From the NCBI GenBank assembly GCA_947496145.1, contig CANMBS010000021.1, positions 27,158 through 91,157 on the forward strand: a DNA stretch of 64,000 nt. The letters are read 5' to 3'. Both the position numbers and the translations under genes were made by a program. How positions within the stretch are numbered: the first letter of the stretch is position 1; each line of letters begins with the position of its first letter. Below, one piece after another: positions 8,629-16,830 of the stretch. The DNA is from an uncultured Pseudovibrio sp. (lineage in GTDB: Bacteria; Pseudomonadota; Alphaproteobacteria; Rhizobiales; Stappiaceae). Under the pieces are notes generated by a model. That model made no database searches. It was given only the letters and a program-made list of their open reading frames with translations, and was not told the DNA's origin.

Positions 8629-9672
8629 ATGTTGCAGGGAATTAAGATCGGGTCTTTGCCAAAAGGTGAGCGGAATACCATTTGCGATGTGCCGGGCGTT
8701 AAAGTCGGGCATGTAACACTTGCAGATGGAGACTGCCAGACCGGCGTGACAGCCATCATGACCCACTCTGAGAACCCCTTTCATCTGAGGACACGTGCGG
8801 CTTCTCACGTTCTTAACGGGTTCGGGAAGAGCGTCGGCCTGATGCAGGTTGATGAGCTTGGAGAGTTGGAAACACCTATCCTTTTGACAAACACGCTCAG
8901 TGTCGGGGCAGTCAGCGAAGGTCTTATTCAGCATATGCTGGAGCAAACGCCTGAGATTGATCTGACAAAGAGTACCGTGAACCCGCTGGTGTTTGAGTGC
9001 AATGATGGGTTTTTGAATAAGATCAGCGCGTTTTATGTACGGCCACATCATGTTCAGAAGGCGATTGACGCTGCCTCGGAAGACTTTGAGCAGGGGGCTG
9101 TTGGTGCTGGTCGTGGCATGTCCTGCTTTGGGTTGAAGGGTGGAATCGGTAGCGCGTCCCGAAAAGTAAAACTGGGAAAGCGGGAGCATCATGTGGGTGT
9201 GCTGGTGCTTTCCAATATGGGGCGTTTGCCGGACTTCATTTTAGCGGGAAATCACGTTGGTCCGCAGATAGAAGAAAAGCTGCAAAGCGATGAGAGTGGG
9301 CCGGAAAAAGGCTCAATCATTATGATCGTGGGGAGTGATTTGCCTTTGAGTGAGCGGCAGCTTTCACGTGTTGCGAAGCGGGCCGGAGTTGGACTTGCCC
9401 GGACCGGTTCTTTTCTCGGTCATGGCAGCGGAGACATTGCCCTTGCATTTTCTACAGCCGATCCTGTGGATATGAAGAGCAGAAAACGTACGCTAACAGT
9501 GGAACAACTGGATGAGCGGCGAATTGACCGGGTGTTTCGTGCCGCAGCAGAAGCTACAGAAGAAGCTATTATAAATTCTATGATAAATGCTGAGCGTATA
9601 TCAGGCCGAGATGGGAATACACGCTATCCGCTAGGGAGCTTTGGTGAGCTATTGGGGGCTGCCGATGAATAA
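8629..9672 (+). CDS. S58 (DmpA/BapA-type) N-terminal-nucleophile aminopeptidase
   Basis: A 347-residue DmpA-family protein that normally self-cleaves into alpha and beta chains, freeing an N-terminal serine nucleophile. The family landmarks are present: TICDVPGVKVGH and TGVTAI near the start, PLVFECNDGFLN, the glycine-rich GAGRGMSCFGLKGGIGSAS, the cleavage/nucleophile site PEKG-SIIMIVGSDLPL (predicted Ser229), and ARTGSFLGHGSGDIALAFS. Family members release N-terminal D- or L-residues or beta-amino acids from peptides and amides. The start at 8629 has AGAGG five bases upstream; a GTG at 8614 is the alternative. The kinase gene downstream overlaps its end, so the two are probably co-translated. 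Confidence 0.85.
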   Translation: MLQGIKIGSLPKGERNTICDVPGVKVGHVTLADGDCQTGVTAIMTHSENPFHLRTRAASHVLNGFGKSVGLMQVDELGELETPILLTNTLSVGAVSEGLIQHMLEQTPEIDLTKSTVNPLVFECNDGFLNKISAFYVRPHHVQKAIDAASEDFEQGAVGAGRGMSCFGLKGGIGSASRKVKLGKREHHVGVLVLSNMGRLPDFILAGNHVGPQIEEKLQSDESGPEKGSIIMIVGSDLPLSERQLSRVAKRAGVGLARTGSFLGHGSGDIALAFSTADPVDMKSRKRTLTVEQLDERRIDRVFRAAAEATEEAIINSMINAERISGRDGNTRYPLGSFGELLGAADE

Positions 9673-10618
9673 ACAAGAAATCAAGCTTCTTGATGAAGCT
9701 TTTGCATTACCAGAAAACACAAGGTGGTCCTCCTTTGGAGAGGGACACGCCAATGAGACATGGCTTGGAGAGCTGGATGGAGAAGAACCTGTGGTTCTTC
9801 GCCGTCACAATCCAAACCGGAGAAAAGAGCAAATCCTCTCAGAATTTCACTGTCTTGATCTGCTTCAGGATATGATTGGCTTCACCGTGCCGAAGGCGCT
9901 GTATGGAGTTAATCAGGAGCGAGCAACTGAGGTTGAGGGGGCATATTACTCCCTGTTTGAACGGATTGATGGCAAAGTTCCGCCGCTGGACAAGCTGGAA
10001 ACGTGTGTTCAGAGCGGTGAGACACTGGCAAAGCTGCATGTGAAGCTCTGGGAGGAGCGGGATGCATTTGCTTTTGCCGAAGAAGAGCGCCCAAGCGTTT
10101 CAATGGAGACTTTGAGGTCTGGTGAGGCGTTGCGGGCCGAGCTGTCCAAGATGGAAGCAGCAAAGCACATCGACGCCAGGTATTTGAGCGCTGAGTTCTG
10201 GGCTGGTGTTGAAACAAGACTTCAGGAAACGCTCTCATCGCTTGCCAGCCTGAATGAAACCAGACATCTGATTCACGGTGATTTTGGCCCGCCGAATACT
10301 CTGGTGAGCGAAAGTACCGGGGAAGTGGTTGCTATTCTGGATTGGGATGAGTGCCGCTGGGACCTGCCGGTTTATGACGTGGCTGGGGTTTATCCGTTCC
10401 TTTGTGAAATTGACCCGTCTCTGGGTGATGCGTTTGTGGATGCTTACTTCAAAGGGCTGAAAGGCTCACCACATCCGTTTGCAACACGGGAAAAAGAAGC
10501 TCGCGATTTTGGGAAGGCTGTCCAGTTTGTGGCGACTTACAAAGAATTTGAGCTGATGATTGAAAACCATCTGGACGAGCCTGAATATCTGACACAATTG
10601 CTCGCCCAGCTGGCTTGA
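9665..10618 (+). CDS. Aminoglycoside-phosphotransferase-fold kinase (small-molecule kinase)
   Basis: A 317-residue APH-family kinase. The catalytic Brenner motif HLIHGDFGPPN puts Asp206 and Asn211 in place, and LDWDECRWDLPVYDVAG supplies the metal-binding Asp near residue 226. The N-lobe has the glycine loop FGEGHANETW and a candidate nucleotide-binding basic stretch VLRRHN. Members of this fold phosphorylate choline, homoserine, hydroxylysine, fructosamines or antibiotics; the substrate here is unknown. The ATG overlaps the preceding aminopeptidase gene by 8 bp with GGGGG before it, so the two act in one operon, and a metabolic kinase is more likely than a resistance enzyme. Confidence 0.8.
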   Translation: MNKQEIKLLDEAFALPENTRWSSFGEGHANETWLGELDGEEPVVLRRHNPNRRKEQILSEFHCLDLLQDMIGFTVPKALYGVNQERATEVEGAYYSLFERIDGKVPPLDKLETCVQSGETLAKLHVKLWEERDAFAFAEEERPSVSMETLRSGEALRAELSKMEAAKHIDARYLSAEFWAGVETRLQETLSSLASLNETRHLIHGDFGPPNTLVSESTGEVVAILDWDECRWDLPVYDVAGVYPFLCEIDPSLGDAFVDAYFKGLKGSPHPFATREKEARDFGKAVQFVATYKEFELMIENHLDEPEYLTQLLAQLA

Positions 10619-10632
10619 TCCCTGACACTATG

Positions 10633-10662
10633 CTCTCACGGGTTTTCGTTTACCCGTGAGAG
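10633..10662. terminator. Shared hairpin between convergent kinase and gad genes
   Basis: CTCTCACGGGT (10633-10643) and ACCCGTGAGAG (10652-10662) form a perfect 11-bp stem. It overlaps the last codons of the glutamate decarboxylase gene on the other strand. The U-run is weak on both sides. Confidence 0.6.
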
Positions 10663-12026
10663 AAACTTGGGCCTGCATCAGACCATTTGATGTTGTTTTT
10701 ATCCAAATAATTCAATGCTTTCTTGATGTCCAGATAGAGTTGTTCAACAGCGTCGTGAGAAACGCCGTGGCGTACCATGATGCGCTGGACCACGGTGTCC
10801 TCCATCTTTTCGGGCAACGGGTAGGATGCAATTTGCCAGCCGCTCATGCGTACACGCTCAGAAAGATCGTAGAGCGTGTAATGAGCTTTGTCAGGGTTCT
10901 TCAAACGGTAACACACGCAGGGCAGCGCACCTTTGCCATCATAGAGGATTTCCAGCTCAGGCATTTCGCCCAGCTTTCCTGCCAGATATTGCGCATTTTC
11001 TGCGCAGGCATTCTGGATTTCCCGGTAGCCGAGCCATCCCAGCCGCATGAAGTTGTAGTACTGAATAACGATCTGCCCGCCGGGACGGGAGAAGTTGAGG
11101 GCAAACGTGGGCATGTTGCCGCCCAGATAGTCCACGTTGAAGACGAGATCTGTTGGCAGCTCTCTCTTATCACGCCAGATGATCCAGCCGACACCAAGCG
11201 GTGCAAGACCGAACTTATGGCCGGAGGCATTGATGGACTTGATGCGGTCAAGGCGGAAATCCCAGAGCAGTTCTGGATGGAGGAACGGGGCGACGAAGCC
11301 ACCGGAAGCTGCATCCACATGCACAGGCACATCCAGCCCGGTTTCAGCCTGTATCTTGTCCAGCTCGGCGCAGATGTCTTTGACGGGTTCGTAAACTCCG
11401 GTGAAGGTGACGCCGAGTGTGGGAACAACGCAGATGGTGTTTTCATCCACGTATTCGCGCAGTTGCTCCGGCTGCATGTGTAGTGCGCCTTCGCTTAAGG
11501 GAACCTGACGCAGTTCCACATCAAAATACTTGGCGAACTTGTGCCAGCACACTTGCACGGGGCCGCAGACAATATTGGGTTTGTCGACGGTTTTACTTTC
11601 TTTCTTTCTGCGTTCCCTCCATGCCCATTTGAGGGCCAGACCACCGAGCATGGCAGCTTCAGAGGAGCCTGTGGTTGAGCAGCCGATGGTTTCTTCTGCT
11701 TCCGGAGAGTTCCATAATTGTGCGATGATGTGGACGCAGCGGGCTTCAATCTCAGCAGTTTGCGGATACTCATCCTTGTCGATCATATTCTTATCGATAC
11801 AATCTGCCATGAGTTTGTGGACTTCATCCTCCACCCATGTGGTGCAGAAGGTTGCCAGATTTTGCCGTGCGTTGCCATCCAGATACAGTTCATCGCGCAC
11901 CAGATTGTAGGCTTCTTCCGGTGTCATGCCTGTTTCCGGGATTTTGCATTTAGCAAGCCCTTCAACAGCTCTTGCGCTGGCGTAGACGTCCGGATCTTCG
12001 CTTGAGGCACTCTTCCACAGTGGCAT
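10650..12026 (-). CDS. gadB: Glutamate decarboxylase (PLP-dependent)
   Basis: A 458-residue group II PLP decarboxylase that converts L-glutamate to GABA and CO2, consuming a proton. The cofactor lysine is Lys271 in [14 protein letters not shown], and the preceding [13 protein letters not shown] (236-248) supplies the Asp that contacts the pyridine nitrogen. The substrate-side motif [15 protein letters not shown] (116-130) is intact. Length and order match E. coli GadA/GadB; the C-terminal region ends in [12 protein letters not shown], like the pH-sensing GadB tail. GGAG lies upstream of the ATG. No GABA antiporter (gadC) is adjacent, so a role in GABA metabolism rather than a complete acid-resistance pair is all that can be claimed. 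Confidence 0.93.
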   Translation of the reverse strand: MPLWKSASSEDPDVYASARAVEGLAKCKIPETGMTPEEAYNLVRDELYLDGNARQNLATFCTTWVEDEVHKLMADCIDKNMIDKDEYPQTAEIEARCVHIIAQLWNSPEAEETIGCSTTGSSEAAMLGGLALKWAWRERRKKESKTVDKPNIVCGPVQVCWHKFAKYFDVELRQVPLSEGALHMQPEQLREYVDENTICVVPTLGVTFTGVYEPVKDICAELDKIQAETGLDVPVHVDAASGGFVAPFLHPELLWDFRLDRIKSINASGHKFGLAPLGVGWIIWRDKRELPTDLVFNVDYLGGNMPTFALNFSRPGGQIVIQYYNFMRLGWLGYREIQNACAENAQYLAGKLGEMPELEILYDGKGALPCVCYRLKNPDKAHYTLYDLSERVRMSGWQIASYPLPEKMEDTVVQRIMVRHGVSHDAVEQLYLDIKKALNYLDKNNIKWSDAGPSFSHG

Positions 12027-12203
12027 AGGATGCTCCGATGCTGATTGTTTGGCGCAACCCTAGCCAGTTTGCCTGAATCCCCCGTAAGTTTAGAGGCGTC
12101 AATTTGGAGTGTCCTGTTGACCTTTTTAAGAAAACGAGGGCGTTTCGCGTCAGCTTCGTTTATTACTCAGTCTCGTTTGAGAAGATTATTACAGGTGGAC
12201 GGA

Positions 12204-13313
12204 ATGGATTGGTCTCCGCAACAAGATGATGCACTGACTGAAGTGGCGCGCTGGACACGCTCTCATGGGCCGCAGGTGTTTCGTTTGTTCGGGTATGCGG
12301 GGACGGGCAAGACCACGCTGGCACGCCATCTTGCAGAAGGTCTGGACGGAGAGGTGGCCTTTGGTGCTTTTACTGGCAAAGCTGCGCATGTTCTGCGCCA
12401 GAAAGGGTGTGCCGACGCCTCAACCATTCACTCGCTGATCTACCGCCCAAAGGGTACCAAGAAGGATGAGGAAGACGAGGACGAAAGCCCTCAGTTTGCC
12501 ATCAACCGTGACAGCCCTGCCGCCAAGGTGGACCTGATCATCATCGATGAGTGCTCCATGGTGGATGAAGAGCTGGGTCGCGATCTGCTCTCCTTTGGCA
12601 AAAAGGTGCTGGTGCTGGGTGATCCTGCACAGTTGCCGCCCGTGCGCGGTGGTGGTTTCTTCACCGAAGCAGAGCCGGACATTATGCTCACGGAGGTGCA
12701 TCGTCAGGCGAAAGATAATCCGATTGTACGTTTGTCCATGGATATTCGCGATGGGGAAGAGCTGGACTTTGGCCAGTATGGCGACAGCTCTGTGATCTCC
12801 CGCCGGGATATCGACAAGGATCGTATTCTTTCTTCCGATCAGGTGCTTGTGGGCACCAACAAGACGCGCCGTCTTTACAACGGGCGTATTCGTGACCTCA
12901 AAGGGTTCACCACGCAAATGCCGTCAGTTGGCGATAAGCTGGTGTGCTTGCGGAATGACAAGACCAAGGGTTTGCTCAATGGTGGCCTCTGGGAAGTCTC
13001 TCGCCTGCGTCCACCACGGGGCAACACCCTGCGGTTCGACGTGATGTCCGAGGATGATTTCTCTAAGAAAGCGGTGAAGGTGAAAGTGCTGCCTGCCATG
13101 TTTGAAGAAGGCAGCGAACAGCTCCCTTACGCCATCCGCCGCCGCGCCGATGAGTTCGACTACGGTTACGCCCTGACCGTGCACAAATCTCAGGGCTCTC
13201 AATGGGATGATGTGGTGCTGTTCGACGAAAGCTGGGCCTTCCGCGAGCACAAAACACGCTGGCTGTATACGGCTGTAACGCGAGCGGCGCAGAAGATTAC
13301 TGTGGTGCGGTGA
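12204..13313 (+). CDS. RecD/Dda-like superfamily 1 DNA helicase
   Basis: A 369-residue SF1B-type helicase, much shorter than RecD or TraI. Walker A is GYAGTGKTTLARHL (about 31-44), Walker B is LIIIDECSMVDEE, motif III is VLGDPAQLPPV, and the C-terminal UvrD_C_2 region has YALTVHKSQGSQWDDVVLFD and RWLYTAVTRA. It probably unwinds DNA 5' to 3' in repair or replication-fork processing. The start at 12204 is chosen for AGGTGG just upstream and because the longer frame adds a leader lacking family similarity. It stands alone, divergent from gadB. Confidence 0.85.
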   Translation: MDWSPQQDDALTEVARWTRSHGPQVFRLFGYAGTGKTTLARHLAEGLDGEVAFGAFTGKAAHVLRQKGCADASTIHSLIYRPKGTKKDEEDEDESPQFAINRDSPAAKVDLIIIDECSMVDEELGRDLLSFGKKVLVLGDPAQLPPVRGGGFFTEAEPDIMLTEVHRQAKDNPIVRLSMDIRDGEELDFGQYGDSSVISRRDIDKDRILSSDQVLVGTNKTRRLYNGRIRDLKGFTTQMPSVGDKLVCLRNDKTKGLLNGGLWEVSRLRPPRGNTLRFDVMSEDDFSKKAVKVKVLPAMFEEGSEQLPYAIRRRADEFDYGYALTVHKSQGSQWDDVVLFDESWAFREHKTRWLYTAVTRAAQKITVVR

Positions 13314-13358
13314 GGGCTGAGGATTTGTCGCTGATTTAGCCCGATCACAGCCTTCCGG

Positions 13359-13790
13359 TCACTGGGAGGGAAGGAGATAGTTCGACAATTCCTCCCGGGC
13401 CGCTTCAGAGAATTTTTTAGACTTGTTTGTTGTCAGGTCAATCTGGACGATTGTTGTTTTGGCTGAGGCGGCGACCTCGTTACTTTGAACGATGAGTTGC
13501 TGGAGTTCCAGTGAGCTGCTGCCAATTCTGGAGAGGCCGGTGTAGATTTGCACTTCGCCCGGCCAGAACACAGGACGCAGGAAATCCATGTTCAGATTCG
13601 CCAGAGCAAAGCCGCTGGTCGTGGTGAGCAGATTCAGGCTTTCGTGGGTGAGAAGCTCGGTGCGCCCGGTTTCCAAAAACGTGTTGAAGACAGCATTGTT
13701 GACGTGGCCCTGACTGTCCGCATCACAATAGCGCAGCTTATCTGTGGTTACCAAAGTGTATTTCTCAAAATCACTTTTTGAAAATACCAT
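13359..13790 (-). CDS. Acyl-CoA thioesterase, 4HBT (YbgC/FadM-like) family
   Basis: A 143-residue hot-dog-fold enzyme. The signature RYCDADSQGHVNNAVFNTFLE near residues 20-40 holds the catalytic Asp, and LANLNMDFLRPVFWPGEVQIYTG is the standard core strand pair. Such enzymes hydrolyse acyl-CoA thioesters in the cytoplasm. The gene is convergent with the helicase gene. Confidence 0.85.
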   Translation of the reverse strand: MVFSKSDFEKYTLVTTDKLRYCDADSQGHVNNAVFNTFLETGRTELLTHESLNLLTTTSGFALANLNMDFLRPVFWPGEVQIYTGLSRIGSSSLELQQLIVQSNEVAASAKTTIVQIDLTTNKSKKFSEAAREELSNYLLPSQ

Positions 13791-14006
13791 TCCTGTATTC
13801 CAATCAATTTCGTAGCAAGCGTTGAACCTGGAGTTTGTTGATCTGCACTATAAGCAGTTTTGCGAGCAGGCGGCCTGTCCATAAGTCTGGCTGGGTAAAA
13901 CCGTTTGCTCTAAAAGCTGCATGAAATTCTGATCTTGCGGATTGCATAGGTATTGCGGAGTGGGTAGGAAGCAGTAAGCGCAGTTCCAACGATAGAAGGG
14001 CCAACC

Positions 14007-14696
14007 TTGTCTGAACAGATTGAAGTCGCCGCACGAAAGCTGGCTGACCTTTTTGAAACCTCGCAGCCGCTTTTTTCTGTGGCAACCGGTTCACCAAAAG
14101 CGTTTGCGAATGGGTTGAATGAGGCGACCGCCATTATCGAAAAGCGTTTTAACGCCCTGACAGCGCTTGCTGGGTTCCTCAATGAGGAAGAGGAAAAGGG
14201 CGATGTTGCACAGGGCGCTGCTATCGATCTGTTTCAGTGTTCCGGCTTTTTCTATCTGGCACTGATGCAGTACTCCGAGAACTTACCGAACATGCTGCTG
14301 GCGGCGGGCTATGACATCTCTGTCGGACGTATGCCTCCGGTGGTCTCCAAGGCTCTGAGCCGTTTGTCCTTTTCCATGAAGAGCGCCATTGCTGCTGACC
14401 TGATGTTCATCATCCCGCACCTTGAAGTGCAGGCAGGCATTAAAGAGTTTGAAGGCAGAGCACAGATGCTGCTGGACAAGACCCTGAACCAATCCATCGC
14501 TCGCACAGGCCACGCTGTCTCCACGCTAAAGGCGAACGAGCAACTCGACGGTTACGAGATGACCACAGAAGACGAAGCACTGCGCGCCTTGTGCAAGACC
14601 ACGACTGAGCTGCTGATCAAACTGGTCAAACACTCTGCTAAAGCGCCAGAGCTGGCTCCGAGGATTGCTGAGTTTCAGGAGTTTTTGGAGGATTAA
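14007..14696 (+). CDS. Hypothetical helical protein
   Basis: A 229-residue protein with no signal peptide or membrane span and no family I recognise. It is predicted to be largely helical (for example EVAARKLADLFETSQ and LCKTTTELLIKLVKHS). The apparent start is TTG, with AGAAGG upstream and an in-frame TAG at 13965 limiting any extension. Base composition matches neighbouring core genes. Confidence 0.6.
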   Translation: MSEQIEVAARKLADLFETSQPLFSVATGSPKAFANGLNEATAIIEKRFNALTALAGFLNEEEEKGDVAQGAAIDLFQCSGFFYLALMQYSENLPNMLLAAGYDISVGRMPPVVSKALSRLSFSMKSAIAADLMFIIPHLEVQAGIKEFEGRAQMLLDKTLNQSIARTGHAVSTLKANEQLDGYEMTTEDEALRALCKTTTELLIKLVKHSAKAPELAPRIAEFQEFLED

Positions 14697-14777
14697 GAGG
14701 GCCGCGAAGGATGGGCTGTGAGTGGGGGGGCTATCTGCGGGGTTCTATGAATTGCTTAGGATGCGAGCAGATGAAGG

Positions 14778-15087
14778 CTAGTGTTCATCTGTTTCAGGCG
14801 GATGTGGAAGCCAATCTTCTTTGCTGTGACGTATACAGATAATCAGGGTGTTTCGGGTCTCTTCAATACGGTAAGTTATTATGTGATTTGGGAAGGGATG
14901 GACGCGCACTGGAGGTGAAATCTCTGTGCGTTCTGGGGTACGTTTGGGGTATTTTGCCAGAAGCTTAAAATGCCTGTTCTATCTGCTGATGATATCGCTG
15001 AGCAAGAGGCTCGCCAAACTCGGCAGCGCCATGCAAGAAGATGTCAATGATATCTTCTGTGGCCTTTTGCGTTAGCTGATACGTCAT
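14778..15087 (-). pseudogene. ParE/RelE-family toxin gene, frameshifted
   Basis: The first 40 codons give MTYQLTQKATEDIIDIFLHG followed by AAEFGEPLAQRYHQQIEQAF, a ParE N-terminus. A stop then appears at TTTTAA. Deleting one T from that run continues the frame as KLLAKYPKRTPERTEISPPV, then HPFPNHIITYRIEETR and IICIRHSKEDW, exactly the conserved ParE C-terminal pattern, ending at TAG. The repaired product would be 102 residues, normal for ParE, which poisons gyrase. Its ATG overlaps the stop of the antitoxin remnant in an ATGA junction. A single-base insertion in a T-run therefore inactivated the toxin. Confidence 0.85.
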
Positions 15088-15155
15088 TCCGACTGAGCGC
15101 GATGCTGTTGTTGTGCATCCGCCAGAATGCCGGACATGGTGTCGGTTACAACACC

Positions 15156-15177
15156 ACTCTTCAACCACTCTTCAACC
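15156..15177. repeat. 11-bp tandem duplication inside the antitoxin remnant
   Basis: ACTCTTCAACC occurs twice head-to-tail at 15156-15166 and 15167-15177. On the coding strand it adds GGTTGAAGAGT and brings a TGA into frame. It looks like a replication-slippage event. Confidence 0.85.
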
Positions 15178-15253
15178 CCTCGTCGACCATTTTCTGCATT
15201 TGGGTGATCTTCGAAAGGCGGTCCTGATCTTTACGAATAAGGTCGCGCACATA

Positions 15254-15351
15254 AAGCGTATCTCTGAAAAGTGGACACCGGTTTTCAGATAAAGATACGC
15301 AAAAACAAAACTAAAGCAGATCAAGCGTTTCAGCTTAAACGCGAACTGCTT
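15254..15351 (-). mobile_element. RIME-like two-hairpin element, copy 1 (98 bp), flanked by TA
   Basis: On the minus strand the element starts AAGCAGTTCGCG and ends GAGATACGCTT. One half is an imperfect hairpin with AAGCAG/CTGCTT ends, the other a hairpin joining GCGTATCT..CTGAAAA to TTTTCAG..AGATACGC. The core AAAACCGGTGTCCACTTTTC is the phrase I associate with rhizobial RIME1 intergenic elements. TA is present on both sides (15252-15253 and 15352-15353), and excision with one TA fuses codons for Asp30 and Tyr31 of the antitoxin in frame. It encodes no protein. Confidence 0.85.
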
Positions 15352-15443
15352 TAGTCACTGGCATTGCCATAACGCCCACCTTTTGCCCGTTGCTCAACCC
15401 AGTCTTTCATCGGCGTTGGCAGAGATACATTTATTGTTGCCAT

Positions 15444-15837
15444 AGTGGGCCTCCTGTAGGGGCCGTTTGGCGTAATTTGGCAAATATTGTCAATTTGAGC
15501 AGTAATGGCTGTTGACCAGAGCACTGCAGTGTGTGTTCCGTTACCGTGTTGGCGAGTTCGATCAAGTGCAAAGCTCAGCGGCTTTTCATGGTAACTTCTA
15601 TTAAGGTGATGAGGATTGCTGTGGTGGGGTGAGGTAAATGTAGCATAGGTGCTGTTGCGGGAGAGAAGCTATTTATCGTCTAGGCGAATGTGTGGTAATA
15701 TCAATAACGGTTATAGCTAAATTTTATGTAATTGTAGTGGTATAAATTCTCCATTAAAATGCGAATATTAATTGGGGTATACCTGCTTGTATTAGGGCTA
15801 ATGGCTATTTTATAATACAGTTTGAAAGAGTTACCAA
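15444..15837. other. Intergenic region, no gene seen
   Basis: About 390 bp between the antitoxin promoter side and the next gene, becoming markedly AT-rich after about 15680. It should hold divergent promoters, including that of the dead TA module. No open frame, repeat or RNA fold was recognised. Confidence 0.5.
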
Positions 15838-16506
15838 ATGAGTGGTTTATTGGTTTACTTAGCATTTATCTTCCTTCCCGGAATTATTTGGGCGCGATTA
15901 GATGCGAGTTATTCCAGTCAGGTCAAACCATCAAAAACAGATCTATTAATAAATGTATTTGTGTTTGGAACAGTATCATATGTTATTACTTATTTGACGT
16001 ATAAAGTCTTTTTTCCTCCGAAGTTTCTTTCTTTCGATGTATCAAAAATTACGCTCCCGCAGAAAAATGATCAGTTCGTTATCAATGGGAATATCGTTGA
16101 TGAAATCATAATCGCAACGATGTTTAGCATAATTCTTTCAATAGGTTGGCTCTTTGTTAATAATAATAAGATAATAATTCGGTTTCTTCAGTTCATCGGG
16201 GCGACGAACCGTTATGGAGATGAGGATGTATGGGATTTTACATTTAACTCAAATGACCACCAAGTACGATATGTAAACTTTGTCGATGAGCTTACAAAAA
16301 CAACATTCACCGGATACATTGAAGTTTTTTCTGAGACGCCATCTTTGCGAGAGCTGGTTCTGAAAGATGTTGTAATTTATGATAGTGATACAGCTGTTGA
16401 AGTTTCAAAACTGCCAAGAGTATATATCGCTAGAAAACCGGAAGAGATTACGTTAGAATTCCCAGCTGACCAAACTTACGTTTGGGAGGATATTCCAAAG
16501 GCATGA
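15838..16506 (+). CDS. Small membrane protein, possibly DUF6338 type
   Basis: A 222-residue protein with three predicted membrane spans: about residues 3-19 (LLVYLAFIFLPGIIWARL), 36-58 (LLINVFVFGTVSYVITYLTY) and 90-107 (IIIATMFSIILSIGWLF). A soluble domain of about 110 residues follows, containing WDFTFNSND and YIEVFSETPSLREL. The order of spans, the early PG motif and the WDFTF-type soluble domain recall DUF6338 proteins, which have no known function. The gene is much more AT-rich than its neighbours and uses A/T-ending codons, a sign of recent acquisition. A 59-residue gene follows after one base. Confidence 0.65.
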   Translation: MSGLLVYLAFIFLPGIIWARLDASYSSQVKPSKTDLLINVFVFGTVSYVITYLTYKVFFPPKFLSFDVSKITLPQKNDQFVINGNIVDEIIIATMFSIILSIGWLFVNNNKIIIRFLQFIGATNRYGDEDVWDFTFNSNDHQVRYVNFVDELTKTTFTGYIEVFSETPSLRELVLKDVVIYDSDTAVEVSKLPRVYIARKPEEITLEFPADQTYVWEDIPKA

Positions 16507-16507
16507 T

Positions 16508-16687
16508 ATGATGAGTAGACAACGAACTTTGACTGAAGGATACATTGATAAAGGTGGAGTGAACTCAAATGGACAGTTTACTCAGCGCCCTCAGCCTCCT
16601 GCGCCAAAGAAACCCTCAAACAGCAATGATGACTCACCTTCTGGAAACGATAGTAGCTCTTCCTCTAGCGGCGACAACAGTTCTTAA
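16508..16687 (+). CDS. Small Ser/Asn/Asp-rich protein, 59 aa
   Basis: The frame begins one base after the stop of the membrane-protein gene with MMSRQRTLTEGYIDKGGVNS, passes through a proline-rich middle (QRPQPPAPKKPS) and ends in a low-complexity acidic-serine tail (NDSSSSSGDNSS). AAAGG lies 8 bases before the first ATG. The tail suggests an unstructured partner of the membrane protein. No known family is recognised; the tight spacing supports translation. Confidence 0.55.
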   Translation: MMSRQRTLTEGYIDKGGVNSNGQFTQRPQPPAPKKPSNSNDDSPSGNDSSSSSSGDNSS

Positions 16688-16830
16688 GATTAATAAGTTC
16701 TGAAGGAAAGTTTGTCGCACCATGTTGCTGTCGCGGGCTTTCCCTGTTCATATTCTCCTCTCGCACCTAGTTTTGCCCGCATTGGGGACCTAGGGTGGGC
16801 ATTCAGTATTAATAAGCCCAAGAGAATTGA

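Larger units (their letters stand above)
15084..15443 (-). pseudogene. ParD-type antitoxin gene, split by a repeat element and an 11-bp duplication
   Basis: An AGGAGG site precedes MATINVSLPTPMKDWVEQRA and KGGRYGNASD, the N-terminus of a ribbon-helix-helix ParD antitoxin. A 98-bp two-hairpin element then interrupts the gene with an immediate stop. Beyond it the frame resumes as YVRDLIRKDQDRLSKITQ and MQKMVDEGLKSG. A second lesion, an 11-bp direct duplication at 15156-15177, creates a stop; removing it restores VVTDTMSGILADAQQQHRAQ and SE before a stop that overlaps the parE start. GNASD-YVRDLIR is the junction expected for the family, so the ancestral gene can be rebuilt exactly. The antitoxin cannot be made as it stands. 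Confidence 0.88.
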
